Of a stretch of DNA of 16,617 nt, positions 9,295 through 16,273 are shown piece after piece. The stretch comes from Pseudomonadota bacterium. GTDB lineage: Bacteria > Pseudomonadota > Gammaproteobacteria > Burkholderiales > Rhodocyclaceae. The position numbers were made by a program, and so were the translations under genes. A model generated the notes under the pieces. That model saw nothing but the letters and a program-made list of their open reading frames with translations, made no database searches and had not been told where the DNA came from. Positions within the stretch are counted from its first letter, which is position 1. Each line of letters begins with the position of its first letter. The stretch covers positions 1-16,617 of the forward strand of contig JAJZPJ010000039.1 in the NCBI GenBank assembly GCA_021811225.1. Direction: 5' to 3'.

Positions 9295-9849
9295 TCATTG
9301 ATAACTGACGTCCAGGATCTCGATCTCGCGCACGCCCGCCGGCGTGCGCAGCCGCACCACGTCGCCGACCCGCGACTTCATCAGCGCCTGGGCCAGGGGC
9401 GAGATCCAGCTGATGCAGCCGGCCGCGGCGTCGGCCTCGTCCACGCCGACGATGCGGTAACGGGCGGTGCTGCCGTCGGCGTCGGCGATGGTGACGGTGG
9501 CCGCGAAGAACACCTGGTCGCGGTTCTCCTGATGCGCCGGGTCGACCACCACGGCGTTCTCCAGGCGCTTCATCAGGTAGCGGATGCGCCGGTCGATCTC
9601 GCGCAGGCGCTTCTTGCCGTAGATGTAATCGCCGTTCTCGGAGCGGTCGCCGTTGCCGGCGGCCCAGGACACGGTCTGCACCAGGGCCGGGCGCTCGGTC
9701 CTGACCAGTTGCTCCAGTTCCGACTGCAGGCTGGCGTAGCCGCTCAAGGTCAGGTAGTTGCCGCCGCCGGCAGGCGGCTGGGCGGCCGCAACTTCGTCTT
9801 CTTCATCCGCTTCGGCATCGAGGGGGGGCGGGGCTGAATGCCGATTCAT
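9295..9849 (-). CDS. greB: Transcription elongation factor GreB
   Basis: A 184-residue GreA/GreB-family factor that enters the RNA polymerase secondary channel and stimulates transcript cleavage in backtracked complexes. Seen: LTLSGYASLQSELEQL begins the coiled coil. The GreB-specific tip region GDRSENGDYIYGKKRLREID holds the acidic residues needed for Mg coordination, and a C-terminal FKBP-like domain ends in the VGDVVRLRTPAGVREIEIL segment. The frame stays open upstream but reads low-complexity sequence; ATG at 9849 is chosen. The N-terminus carries about 27 extra acidic and Pro-rich residues (DAEADEEDE) compared with E. coli GreB. emrA starts 4 nt downstream, so the three genes may form one transcript. 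Confidence 0.93.
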   Translation of the reverse strand: MNRHSAPPPLDAEADEEDEVAAAQPPAGGGNYLTLSGYASLQSELEQLVRTERPALVQTVSWAAGNGDRSENGDYIYGKKRLREIDRRIRYLMKRLENAVVVDPAHQENRDQVFFAATVTIADADGSTARYRIVGVDEADAAAGCISWISPLAQALMKSRVGDVVRLRTPAGVREIEILDVSYQ

Positions 9850-9877
9850 GATTCGTTGGCAAAGATGCAAAGGCGGC

Positions 9878-9907
9878 ATTGTATGATGCCGGCTCCGATG
9901 ATGACAG
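9878..9907 (-). promoter_or_regulatory. Candidate sigma-70 promoter of greB
   Basis: On the minus strand CTGTCA (9907-9902) is followed after 18 nt by TACAAT (9883-9878): 4/6 and 5/6 matches to the consensus. The start point would lie near 9871, about 22 nt before the greB ATG. It overlaps the first codons of azlC, as expected when only 33 nt separate the two divergent starts. Hand-matched only. Confidence 0.35.
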
Positions 9908-10635
9908 CCCCCGCCCCGACTCCCCCGATTTCCCCGTTGACGCGCCGTGCCGCCCTGCGCGCCGGGGCCTTCGCCAGTCTGTCGCTGGCGATGGCCATGA
10001 TCCCCTTCGGCGTGGTCTGCGGCGCCGGCGCCACCGGCATCGGCTTGGACTTCAACCAGTCCTTCGCGCTGTCCTGGATGGTCTTCGCCGGCTCCTCGCA
10101 GATCGTCGCCATGCAGCTGCTGGCGGCGGGCGCGCCGGTCTGGGTGATCGTGCTCACCGGCTGGCTGGTGAATCTGCGCTTCATGATGTACAGCGCCGCG
10201 CTCGCCCCCCACTTCCGCGAACGCTCGAAGTTCGGCCGCTGGCTGGGCGCCTACCTGCTCACCGACCAGGCCTTCGCCGTCACGCTCGGGCGCATCGCCG
10301 ACGGTCGCGACCGGCGCGAGACCGCCTGGTTCTACCTCGGACTGGCGCTCGCGTGCTGGCTGCAATGGCAGCTGGCGAGCCTCGCCGGCATCCTGCTCGG
10401 CGGCTTCATTCCGGCCGACTGGTCGATCGACTTCGTCATCAGCCTGACCTTCATCGCGCTGATCGTGCCGCTCCTGGGCGATCGCCTGATGCGCGTCGCG
10501 GCGCTGGTGGGCGGCGCCGTGGCGCTGGCGCCGCAGCTGCCGTTCAAGCTCAACCTGATGGCGGCGGCACTCGCCGGCGCAGCCGTCGCACTGCTGCTGG
10601 AGAAAAGATGGAAAAAGTCTGGATCGTCATCCTAG
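9883..10635 (+). CDS. azlC: AzlC-family branched-chain amino acid exporter, large subunit
   Basis: A 250-residue polytopic membrane protein. Family features seen: GAFASLSLAMAMIPFGVVCG in the first TM segment, then the AzlC signature around FAGSSQIVAMQLLAAGAPVW and LTGWLVNLRFMMYSAALAPH, followed by YLLTDQAFAV. Later hydrophobic segments complete the usual 7-8 TM layout. Start: ATG at 9883 with AAAGG 9 nt upstream; in-frame ATGs at 9838 and 9865 would run into the greB start, and one at 9886 is equally possible. Known role: with AzlD it exports branched-chain amino acids and analogues such as azaleucine. azlD overlaps its end by 28 nt. Confidence 0.92.
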   Translation: MMPAPMMTAPAPTPPISPLTRRAALRAGAFASLSLAMAMIPFGVVCGAGATGIGLDFNQSFALSWMVFAGSSQIVAMQLLAAGAPVWVIVLTGWLVNLRFMMYSAALAPHFRERSKFGRWLGAYLLTDQAFAVTLGRIADGRDRRETAWFYLGLALACWLQWQLASLAGILLGGFIPADWSIDFVISLTFIALIVPLLGDRLMRVAALVGGAVALAPQLPFKLNLMAAALAGAAVALLLEKRWKKSGSSS

Positions 10636-10925
10636 CCCTGGCGATCGTGACCTTCGCCACCCGCCTGTCCTTCCTCGGCCTGCTCGCGCACGTCGAGCTG
10701 CCGCGCTTGCTGCGCCGGGCGCTGGCCTACGTGCCGCCGGCGATCCTGGCGGCGATCATCGTGCCCCAGGTGTTTCCGGCGGTGAATGGCGCCCCCAGCC
10801 TCGACCCCGCGCGCCTGCTCGCCGCGGTGATCGCCTTCCTGGTGGCCTGGAGGACGCGCAGCACGCTGGCCACGGTGGGCATCGGCATGCTCGCGCTGTG
10901 GGGCCTGCAGGCGCTCATGGGCTAG
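10608..10925 (+). CDS. azlD: AzlD-family branched-chain amino acid exporter, small subunit
   Basis: A 105-residue membrane protein with about four TM segments: IVILALAIVTFATRLSFLGL, the conserved ALAYVPPAILAAIIVPQVF, LLAAVIAFLVAW, and VGIGMLALWGLQAL. The T-R residues after TM1 and the Y-V-P-P-A motif are typical of AzlD. ATG at 10608 is preceded by GGAG 5 nt upstream, inside the azlC end, so the pair is translationally coupled. Its TAG stop shares CTAG with the stop of the convergent kinase gene. It is the small partner of AzlC in the exporter. Confidence 0.92.
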   Translation: MEKVWIVILALAIVTFATRLSFLGLLAHVELPRLLRRALAYVPPAILAAIIVPQVFPAVNGAPSLDPARLLAAVIAFLVAWRTRSTLATVGIGMLALWGLQALMG

Positions 10926-10934
10926 ACCGCCTGC
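10907..10934. terminator. Inverted repeat across convergent stop codons, candidate bidirectional terminator
   Basis: GCAGGCG (10907-10913) and CGCCTGC (10928-10934) are perfect arms around a 14-nt loop that contains both stop codons in a shared CTAG. No T-tract beyond TT follows on the plus strand. No other signal is available to separate the convergent azlD and kinase transcripts. Confidence 0.4.
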
Positions 10935-13345
10935 TTGATCGCCAGCAGCGCCTGGTTGCGCAGCGTCTTCAGCAGCGACAGCTCCTTCTCCGGAATGTTG
11001 ATCTCGCCCGCCCGCTCCCGGTCGCAGTAGATCAGCGCCACCGCCTTGCCCTTGATCATCAGCGGAAACAGCACGAAGGTCTGCGCCGGCACCTGCCGGG
11101 TGTACCACTCGGGAATGCGGCTCTGGATCTTCTGGTCCTTGACGTCGCTGATGAAGATGTCCAGGCCCTTGGAGACCGCGGCATGGAACACGTCGGCCGA
11201 GAAGCCGAGCGAAAAGCGGAAGCCGCGCACCACCTCGCCGGCATCGACGCCGAAGCCGAAGCGGCCGACCATCTGGTTGTTCTTGGCGTCGCGCAGGCAG
11301 AGCAGCACGCGCGAAAAGCCCATCGCCCGATACATGGTCTCCAGCGTGATGCGCAGGATGTCGTTCAGGCTCGCCTCCTCGACCAGGGAATTGCTGATGT
11401 CCTGGATGCCGGCGGCGAGTATCGCCTGGGCGTCGCCCCGCTCCTGTGCCGGCTCTTCGGCCAGCGCCGCCCGGGCCGCCTCGCTCGCGCCCAGGATCAG
11501 CGTATCGTCGAGTCCCGCGGCGGCCTCGGCCGCGGCAGCCGTCGCCTGGTCGCCGCCGGACCAGGACTTGATCTGGCGCACGAACGGGCTCTGCTTGAGA
11601 TTGACCCGCAGGATCGATGCCACCTGGGTCAGCTCGTTGAAAGATTTCTCCAGCGTCTCCTGCAGTTGCTGGTCGGTGAATTGCAGGCTACCCGAATAGC
11701 GCTCGCTGACCTTCTTCATCACCTCGCGGCGATCCTCCGGCGGCGTCCCGGCGATGGCGTCGCACAACTCGTTGGCGAAGCCGGTCATCACGTGCAGCGT
11801 CTCCTCCTGGGTGACCGGCCGCCGCACCGGTCCTTCCGGTATCCGCCGCATGCTGGCGACGATGGCCCTCGGAAAGCCCCAGGTGCGGGCGATGCCGATG
11901 CCCAGATCCTCGAAGCCGATGCCCAGCACCTTGACCGCGGCGGTCTCGTCGCTGCACTGCTTCTGCTGCATCACCTTGAGAACTTCCCCCATCTCCTCGG
12001 GAAAGTAGTACTGCGCCAGCAGCCTCCCCAGGCCGTGGAACAGCGCGCAAATGAAGGCTTCCTCCGACTCGCGCGGCATCGTCTTGATGCTCATGTCGCG
12101 CGCCAAGAGACCGGAGAAATTGGCGCGCAGGAAGGCTTCCTTGAGCTGGCTGGCATTGCCCTTGTTCTGCAGGTGCTCGAACAGCAGCACGGTGATGGCG
12201 ATGTTGCGGATGGCGTTGAAACCGAGCACGATCGCCGCCCGCGACACCGTGCTGATGTTGCCGCCGCCGGCCTGGCGGTAATAGGCGGAGTTGACCAAGC
12301 GCAGGATCTTGTTGGTCAGGCCGAAATCCTTGAGGATGGCGTTGGACAAACGGTTGATGCTCTCCTTCTCCGAAGCGGTCAGACGGTTGATCGCCGCCAC
12401 CGAATCGGACAGCGCCGGAAAGTCGGTCTTGTGGCGCATCCGCCGCAACAGGAATTCCAGGGTGCTGGCCTTGCCCGCGTCGCCGTCGCTCTCGGCCGGT
12501 CGGTCATCATCGCTGCCGCCTCGCTCCAGGTAGGCGGAGAGCGCCAGACGCATTTCGTCGGCACTGGCGTAGCGCGCTTCCGGATCGGGGGCGCAGGCCT
12601 TGAGTATGACCTCGCCCAGGCGCTCGTCGATGCTCACGTCCTCGGGCAGGGTCAGCACCTCCCCGGCCACGCGCGCCAGAATTTCCATGGCGCTGCCGCC
12701 CTCGATCGCGCGCCGCCCGGTGAGCATCTCCAGCAGCACCAGGCCCGCAGCGTAGATGTCGGAGCCGACGCCCACCACGCGCTCGCGCACGTATTCCGGC
12801 GCCATGTAGGCCGGCGTGCCGAGCAGTCCTTCCTGCGCCTCGATCAGCTGGTCGTCGTCCAGTCCGACGCTGATGCCGAAATCCATCACCCGCGGCAGGC
12901 CGTTGGCATCGATCAGGATATTGGAGGGCTTGAGATCGCGGTGAATGATGCCTTGCCGATGGGCGTGCGCCAGCGCCGCCAGCACCGCCATCATCAGCTC
13001 GGCGGCGGCGGGCGGCGGCAATGCCCCTTGGTCGCGGAGCAGTTGCCCGAGATCGCGACCGGCGACGTACTCGAACACCAGATAGGGATCGTTGCCCTCC
13101 TCGCCGGCTTCGAAGATCGGCACGACGTTGGCGTGGCGCAGCTTGCTGACGGTGCGGGCCTCGGCCATCAGGCGGGCGGTCTCGGCCAACTGGCGCTCGC
13201 TCGGGCTGGCATCGTCGGCGCCAAAGTGCATGGTCTTGATCGCCACCTCGCGCTGCAGATGCGGGTCGAAGGCGAGATAGACGATGCTCTGGGCGCCGCG
13301 GCCGAGTTCGCTCCTGATTTCAAAACGGCCGATCCGGGATGTCAT
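10922..13345 (-). CDS. Ser/Thr protein kinase with HDOD and GAF domains
   Basis: An 807-residue cytoplasmic multidomain signalling protein; no TM segment is seen. Residues 8-275 are a Hanks-type kinase with all key residues: the Gly loop GRGAQS (15-20), VAIK Lys37, Glu62, HRDLKPSN (Asp137, Asn142), DFG (Asp155) and GTPAYMAPE (176-184). Residues of about 296-500 form an HDOD domain, with DFPALSDSVAAINRL at the start and ALFHGLGRLLAQYYFPEE later. After an Ala-rich linker, about 645-805 form a GAF domain (ISNSLVEEASLNDILRITL to the end). HDOD proteins are commonly tied to c-di-GMP, motility or stress signalling; targets and the GAF ligand are unknown. ATG at 13345 has GGA 5 nt upstream. It is divergent from the DUF465-metY cluster. 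Confidence 0.93.
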   Translation of the reverse strand: MTSRIGRFEIRSELGRGAQSIVYLAFDPHLQREVAIKTMHFGADDASPSERQLAETARLMAEARTVSKLRHANVVPIFEAGEEGNDPYLVFEYVAGRDLGQLLRDQGALPPPAAAELMMAVLAALAHAHRQGIIHRDLKPSNILIDANGLPRVMDFGISVGLDDDQLIEAQEGLLGTPAYMAPEYVRERVVGVGSDIYAAGLVLLEMLTGRRAIEGGSAMEILARVAGEVLTLPEDVSIDERLGEVILKACAPDPEARYASADEMRLALSAYLERGGSDDDRPAESDGDAGKASTLEFLLRRMRHKTDFPALSDSVAAINRLTASEKESINRLSNAILKDFGLTNKILRLVNSAYYRQAGGGNISTVSRAAIVLGFNAIRNIAITVLLFEHLQNKGNASQLKEAFLRANFSGLLARDMSIKTMPRESEEAFICALFHGLGRLLAQYYFPEEMGEVLKVMQQKQCSDETAAVKVLGIGFEDLGIGIARTWGFPRAIVASMRRIPEGPVRRPVTQEETLHVMTGFANELCDAIAGTPPEDRREVMKKVSERYSGSLQFTDQQLQETLEKSFNELTQVASILRVNLKQSPFVRQIKSWSGGDQATAAAAEAAAGLDDTLILGASEAARAALAEEPAQERGDAQAILAAGIQDISNSLVEEASLNDILRITLETMYRAMGFSRVLLCLRDAKNNQMVGRFGFGVDAGEVVRGFRFSLGFSADVFHAAVSKGLDIFISDVKDQKIQSRIPEWYTRQVPAQTFVLFPLMIKGKAVALIYCDRERAGEINIPEKELSLLKTLRNQALLAIKQAV

Positions 13346-13445
13346 ATTTCCGAAAAAAATCTGTCGAATGGGCAGCCACGCTATCAGGTATCCAGGTGTT
13401 TGTTAAGCGGTTGTAATTCGCCGGCGGCGCGCCTAAGATTCGCCC
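13346..13445. promoter_or_regulatory. Divergent intergenic region between kinase and DUF465 genes
   Basis: This 100-bp gap is more AT-rich than its flanks and must hold both promoters unless they lie inside genes. On plus, TATCCA (13389-13394), 17 nt, TGTAAT (13412-13417) is a weak -35/-10 candidate with start near 13424. On minus I see no convincing hexamer pair. A tract of seven A residues (13354-13360) lies near the kinase ribosome-binding site. Confidence 0.3.
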
Positions 13446-13655
13446 ATGGCCACGATCGAAGATCCCGAGGCGCTGAAGAACCGGCTCGCCGAACTCGCCG
13501 TCGAGCACCGCGACCTCGACCTGGCGATCGATCGGCTGACCGTCGCGCCGCCCGAGGATCAACTGCTGCTGCGCCGATTGAAGAAACGCAAACTGATGTT
13601 GAAGGACAGGATCAGCCAGATCCGGCGTCTGCTCGAACCCGACGCGTTGGCCTAG
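13446..13655 (+). CDS. DUF465 (YdcH-like) small coiled-coil protein
   Basis: A 69-residue charged helical protein with the DUF465 pattern: LKNRLAELAVEHRDLDLAID, then DQLLLRRLKKRKLMLKDRI. Heptad-like Leu spacing suggests an antiparallel coiled coil, as in SlyX/YdcH proteins. No biochemical function is established for the family. It has no clear Shine-Dalgarno. metY starts 10 nt after its stop, so the two are probably co-transcribed, although a functional link is not implied. Confidence 0.82.
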   Translation: MATIEDPEALKNRLAELAVEHRDLDLAIDRLTVAPPEDQLLLRRLKKRKLMLKDRISQIRRLLEPDALA

Positions 13656-13665
13656 CAGGGCACGA

Positions 13666-14979
13666 ATGGCGGATCCCAAAAGCTACGGCTTCGACACCCT
13701 GAGCCTGCACGCCGGCCAGGTGCCCGATACGCAGTACGGCGCGCGCGCCACGCCGATCTATCTCACCACCTCCTTCGTCTTCAAGGACGGCGACCAGGCC
13801 GCGTCGCTGTTCAACATGGAGCGCGCCGGCCACGTCTATTCGCGCATCTCCAACCCGACCAACGCGGTGCTCGAGGAGCGCATCAGTGCGCTGGAGGGCG
13901 GCGTCGGCGCGATCGCCACGGCCAGCGGCCAGGCGGCGCTGCACCTGGCCATCGCGACCTTGATGGATGCCGGCAGCCACATCGTCGCCGCGCGCGCGCT
14001 CTACGGCGGCTCGCACAATCTGCTCGAATACACGCTGCCGCGCTTCGGCATCGGCACCAGCTTCGTCGCGCCGCGCGACCCGGATGCCATCCGCGCCGCG
14101 ATCCGTCCCAATACCCGGCTGATCTTCGGCGAGACCCTGGGCAATCCCGGCCTGGACGTGCTGGACATTCCCGGCGTCGCGGCCATCGCCCACGAGCACG
14201 GCCTGCCGCTGCTGGTGGATGCCACCTTCACCACACCCTACCTGATGCGGCCGCTGGAACTGGGCGCCGACCTGGTGCTGCACTCGGCGACCAAGTTCCT
14301 GGGCGGCCACGGCGTGGCCATCGGCGGCCTGCTGGTCGATGGCGGCCGCTTCGACTGGGAGGGTTCGGGTAAATTCCCGACGCTGACCGAAGCCTATCCG
14401 GGCTTTCACGGCATGGACTTCGCCGACGAGTCGCCGGTCGCAGCCTTCCTGCTGCGCGCCCGGCGCGAAGGCCTGCGCGACTTCGGCGCATCGATGTCGC
14501 CCTTCACCGCCTTCCAGATCCTCCAGGGGATGGAGACGCTGCCGCTGCGCATGGCGCGCCACATAGACAACACGCGCAGGATCGTCGCGCACCTCGCGGC
14601 TCATCCCCAGGTGGCCGCGGTCTCCTACCCCGAACTGCCCGACCACCCCGACCATGAGCTGGCCCGCCGCCTGCTGCCCAAGGGTTGCGGCGCCGTGTTC
14701 AGCTTCGTGCTGAAGGGCGGCCAGGCTACTGGCGACGCGAGGCTCGCGGGCAAGCGCTTCATCGATAGCCTGCGGCTGTTCTCGCATCTGGCCAACGTCG
14801 GCGACGCCAAGTCGCTGGTGATCCACCCGGCCAGCACCACCCACTTCCGCATGTCGCCGGAGGCGCTGGCCGCCGCCGGCATTTTCCCAGGCATGGTGCG
14901 CCTGTCGGTCGGCCTGGAGGAGGCGGAGGACCTGATCGAAGATCTGAATCGCGGCCTCCACGCCGCGCAGAAGTCCTGA
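13666..14979 (+). CDS. metY: O-acetylhomoserine sulfhydrylase (MetY-type, PLP enzyme)
   Basis: A 437-residue Cys/Met-metabolism PLP-dependent enzyme. Seen: FDTLSLHAGQVPDTQYGARA at the N-terminus, YSRISNPTNAVLEERISALE, the ASGQAALHLA cofactor phosphate region, VDATFTTPYLMRP, and the Schiff-base lysine Lys210 in LHSATKFLGGHG. The length, the internal segment FPTLTEAYPGFHGMDF and the C-terminal HPASTTHFRMSPE block fit MetY (O-acetylhomoserine plus sulfide to homocysteine plus acetate) better than MetZ, which uses O-succinylhomoserine and is shorter. Substrate choice is still inference. ATG at 13666 has a CAGGG ribosome site. The alpha/beta hydrolase gene starts 6 nt after its stop. Confidence 0.93.
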   Translation: MADPKSYGFDTLSLHAGQVPDTQYGARATPIYLTTSFVFKDGDQAASLFNMERAGHVYSRISNPTNAVLEERISALEGGVGAIATASGQAALHLAIATLMDAGSHIVAARALYGGSHNLLEYTLPRFGIGTSFVAPRDPDAIRAAIRPNTRLIFGETLGNPGLDVLDIPGVAAIAHEHGLPLLVDATFTTPYLMRPLELGADLVLHSATKFLGGHGVAIGGLLVDGGRFDWEGSGKFPTLTEAYPGFHGMDFADESPVAAFLLRARREGLRDFGASMSPFTAFQILQGMETLPLRMARHIDNTRRIVAHLAAHPQVAAVSYPELPDHPDHELARRLLPKGCGAVFSFVLKGGQATGDARLAGKRFIDSLRLFSHLANVGDAKSLVIHPASTTHFRMSPEALAAAGIFPGMVRLSVGLEEAEDLIEDLNRGLHAAQKS

Positions 14980-14985
14980 ACCGCG

Positions 14986-15777
14986 ATGGAGATCCCGGTC
15001 GGAGGGCGCAGCACTCACGTCTATACCGGTGGCAAGGCTCCCGATCCGTCGGCGCCGGCGGTGCTGTTCATCCACGGCGCGGCACTCGAGCATTCCTGCT
15101 GGAACCTGCCGGCCCGCTGGTTCGCCCATCACGGCTGGACGGTGCTCGCGCCCGACCTGCCCGGTCACGGCCGCTCGGACGGCGAGCCGCTGACCTCGGT
15201 CGCCGCCATCGCCGCCTGGCTGGTGGCGCTGATGGACGCCGCCGGGATAGCGCGCGCGGCGCTGGTCGGCCACAGCATGGGTTCCTTGGCCGCGCTGGCG
15301 GCCGCGGCGTGCGATCCGCAGCGCATCGATCGCCTCGCGCTGCTCGGCAACGCGACGCCGATGCCGGTCTCGGAGACGCTGCTCGCCGCCGCGCGGGACG
15401 ACGAGGTTCGCGCCCGGGGCATGATCAATGCCTGGTCATACAGCCCGCGCGGCCAGATCGGCGGCAACGCCGTGCCCGGCCTGTGGCTCCTGGGCATGAA
15501 TCAGCGGCTGATGGAGCGCGCACGTCCGGGCGTGCTGCACACCGATCTTTGCGCCTGCAATGCCTATCGCGACGGATTGGAGCACGCCGCGAATCTCGCC
15601 TGTCCGGCGCTGATCCTCTGCGGCGGCAGCGACCAGATGGCGCCGCCCAGAGCGACGCTGGCATTGGCCGCCGCGATCCCAGGAGTTCGGCGCGTGGTCC
15701 TGGCGGGCGCCGGCCACGCGCTGATGGCCGAGCAGCCCGACGCGGTGATCGACGCGCTGCGCGATTTCCTCGGCTGA
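14986..15777 (+). CDS. Alpha/beta hydrolase
   Basis: A 263-residue single-domain alpha/beta hydrolase, presumably cytoplasmic, with no signal peptide. Seen: the oxyanion-hole motif FIHGAALEHSCW, DLPGHGRSDG, nucleophile Ser97 in GHSMG, acid Asp216 in GGSDQM, and His244 in GAGHAL, so the triad is complete. The family includes esterases, lactonases and C-C hydrolases, and the substrate cannot be told from sequence. It follows metY by 6 nt and probably shares its transcript. Since MetY releases acetate from acetylated homoserine, a metabolic link is conceivable, but nothing in the sequence shows it. The start codon lacks a strong Shine-Dalgarno, in line with coupling. Confidence 0.9.
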   Translation: MEIPVGGRSTHVYTGGKAPDPSAPAVLFIHGAALEHSCWNLPARWFAHHGWTVLAPDLPGHGRSDGEPLTSVAAIAAWLVALMDAAGIARAALVGHSMGSLAALAAAACDPQRIDRLALLGNATPMPVSETLLAAARDDEVRARGMINAWSYSPRGQIGGNAVPGLWLLGMNQRLMERARPGVLHTDLCACNAYRDGLEHAANLACPALILCGGSDQMAPPRATLALAAAIPGVRRVVLAGAGHALMAEQPDAVIDALRDFLG

Positions 15778-15785
15778 TCCTCAGC
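15773..15785. terminator. Small hairpin between convergent genes
   Basis: GCTGA (15773-15777), loop TCC, TCAGC (15781-15785), placed exactly between the hydrolase stop and the stop of the GIY-YIG gene. A 5-bp stem without a T-tract is weak evidence for termination, but it is the only structure in the 8-nt gap. Confidence 0.25.
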
Positions 15786-16046
15786 TTAGCCGGCGGCGCC
15801 GTTCAGGCTCGCCGCGAACTCGCGCTTGGCGGCCGGGGACAGCAGCTTGGTCCGGTATTCGGCGCGCGCCGCGGCCGACCGATCGGGATATTCGACCGCC
15901 GCCAGCAGGCGCGCCGGCGGATGGGAGCGGGTATAGCGCGCGCCCAGTCCAGCGGCGTGCGCGGCATAACGCGCGGCGACGTCGGTGGTGATGCCGGTGT
16001 AGATGCTGCCGTCCCGGCATTCGATCAGGTAGAGGAACCAGGCCAT
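15786..16046 (-). CDS. GIY-YIG domain small protein (UPF0213/YhbQ-like)
   Basis: An 86-residue protein. The GIY-YIG fold is seen as FLYLIEC followed by GSIYTGITTD (13-22), then Arg26 and HAAGLGARYTRSHPP, and a C-terminal AEYRTKLLSPAAKREF helix bearing the conserved Glu. The length matches the stand-alone UPF0213 family, which is thought to bind or cut nucleic acid; a precise role is not established. The frame is open up to a TTG at 16205, but the added 53 residues do not resemble the family, so ATG at 16046 is chosen. It is convergent with the hydrolase and divergent from hoxF, and stands alone. Confidence 0.85.
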   Translation of the reverse strand: MAWFLYLIECRDGSIYTGITTDVAARYAAHAAGLGARYTRSHPPARLLAAVEYPDRSAAARAEYRTKLLSPAAKREFAASLNGAAG

Positions 16047-16191
16047 CAGGCGCACGGCCCCCGTGCGATGGTGGACGCTGCGGCGGAAGATATTCTGGCG
16101 AGTCTCGTCATGATCGACGGATAGGGACTGCGGGCCATGAGCGGGGCGAGTCAATATCGCCGAAAGTATCGCCTCTGGAACGCGCTGCGGC

Positions 16192-16205
16192 TTGATCTGG
16201 CTCAA
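16192..16205 (+). promoter_or_regulatory. FNR/ANR-like box upstream of hoxF
   Basis: TTGATCTGGCTCAA matches the FNR consensus TTGAT-N4-ATCAA at 9 of 10 positions and sits within an 18-bp perfect dyad GCTTGA-N6-TCAAGC (16190-16207). Its centre is 75 nt before the hoxF start. It lies in the 227-bp gap 16047-16273, which otherwise holds no gene. FNR-type control would fit oxygen-sensitive hydrogenase expression. Confidence 0.5.
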
Positions 16206-16214
16206 GCTGTCCGA

Positions 16215-16243
16215 TTGACAAAAACATAAGCTGTGGAAACGAT
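16215..16243 (+). promoter_or_regulatory. Candidate promoter of hoxF
   Basis: An exact TTGACA (16215-16220), then 17 nt to AACGAT (16238-16243), only 3/6 to a -10. An alternative -10 is TAAGCT (16227-16232), 21 nt after the FNR-like box, which would suit an activator-dependent promoter with the box near -40. A sigma-54 GG-N10-GC element was looked for and not found here. Confidence 0.4.
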
Positions 16244-16249
16244 CACAGC
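16230..16249 (+). promoter_or_regulatory. CRP-like dyad in the hoxF leader
   Basis: GCTGTG-N8-CACAGC is a perfect inverted repeat. Its core TGTGG-N6-TCACA (16232-16247) differs by one base from the CRP consensus TGTGA-N6-TCACA. It overlaps the possible -10 and lies 24 nt before the start codon, so it would act as a repressor site or as an RNA hairpin, unless transcription starts further down. Confidence 0.45.
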
Positions 16250-16273
16250 CGGAATCCCAGGCGGAGGAAATCC

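Noticed and set aside
10898..13702. 934-codon plus-strand ORF opposite the kinase gene
   Set aside because: His/Gln/Arg-rich antisense translation typical of GC-rich genes; the minus strand encodes clear kinase, HDOD and GAF motifs.
13612..15273. 553-codon minus-strand ORF opposite metY
   Set aside because: Antisense shadow of MetY and the hydrolase; no recognisable motifs.
16047..16205. N-terminal extension of the GIY-YIG gene to a TTG at 16205
   Set aside because: The 53 added residues have no family resemblance and would place the start in the hoxF promoter region.
16185..16260. Sigma-54 promoter for hoxF
   Set aside because: TGGCTCAAGCTGTCC lacks the GG-N10-GC spacing, and no other match was seen.
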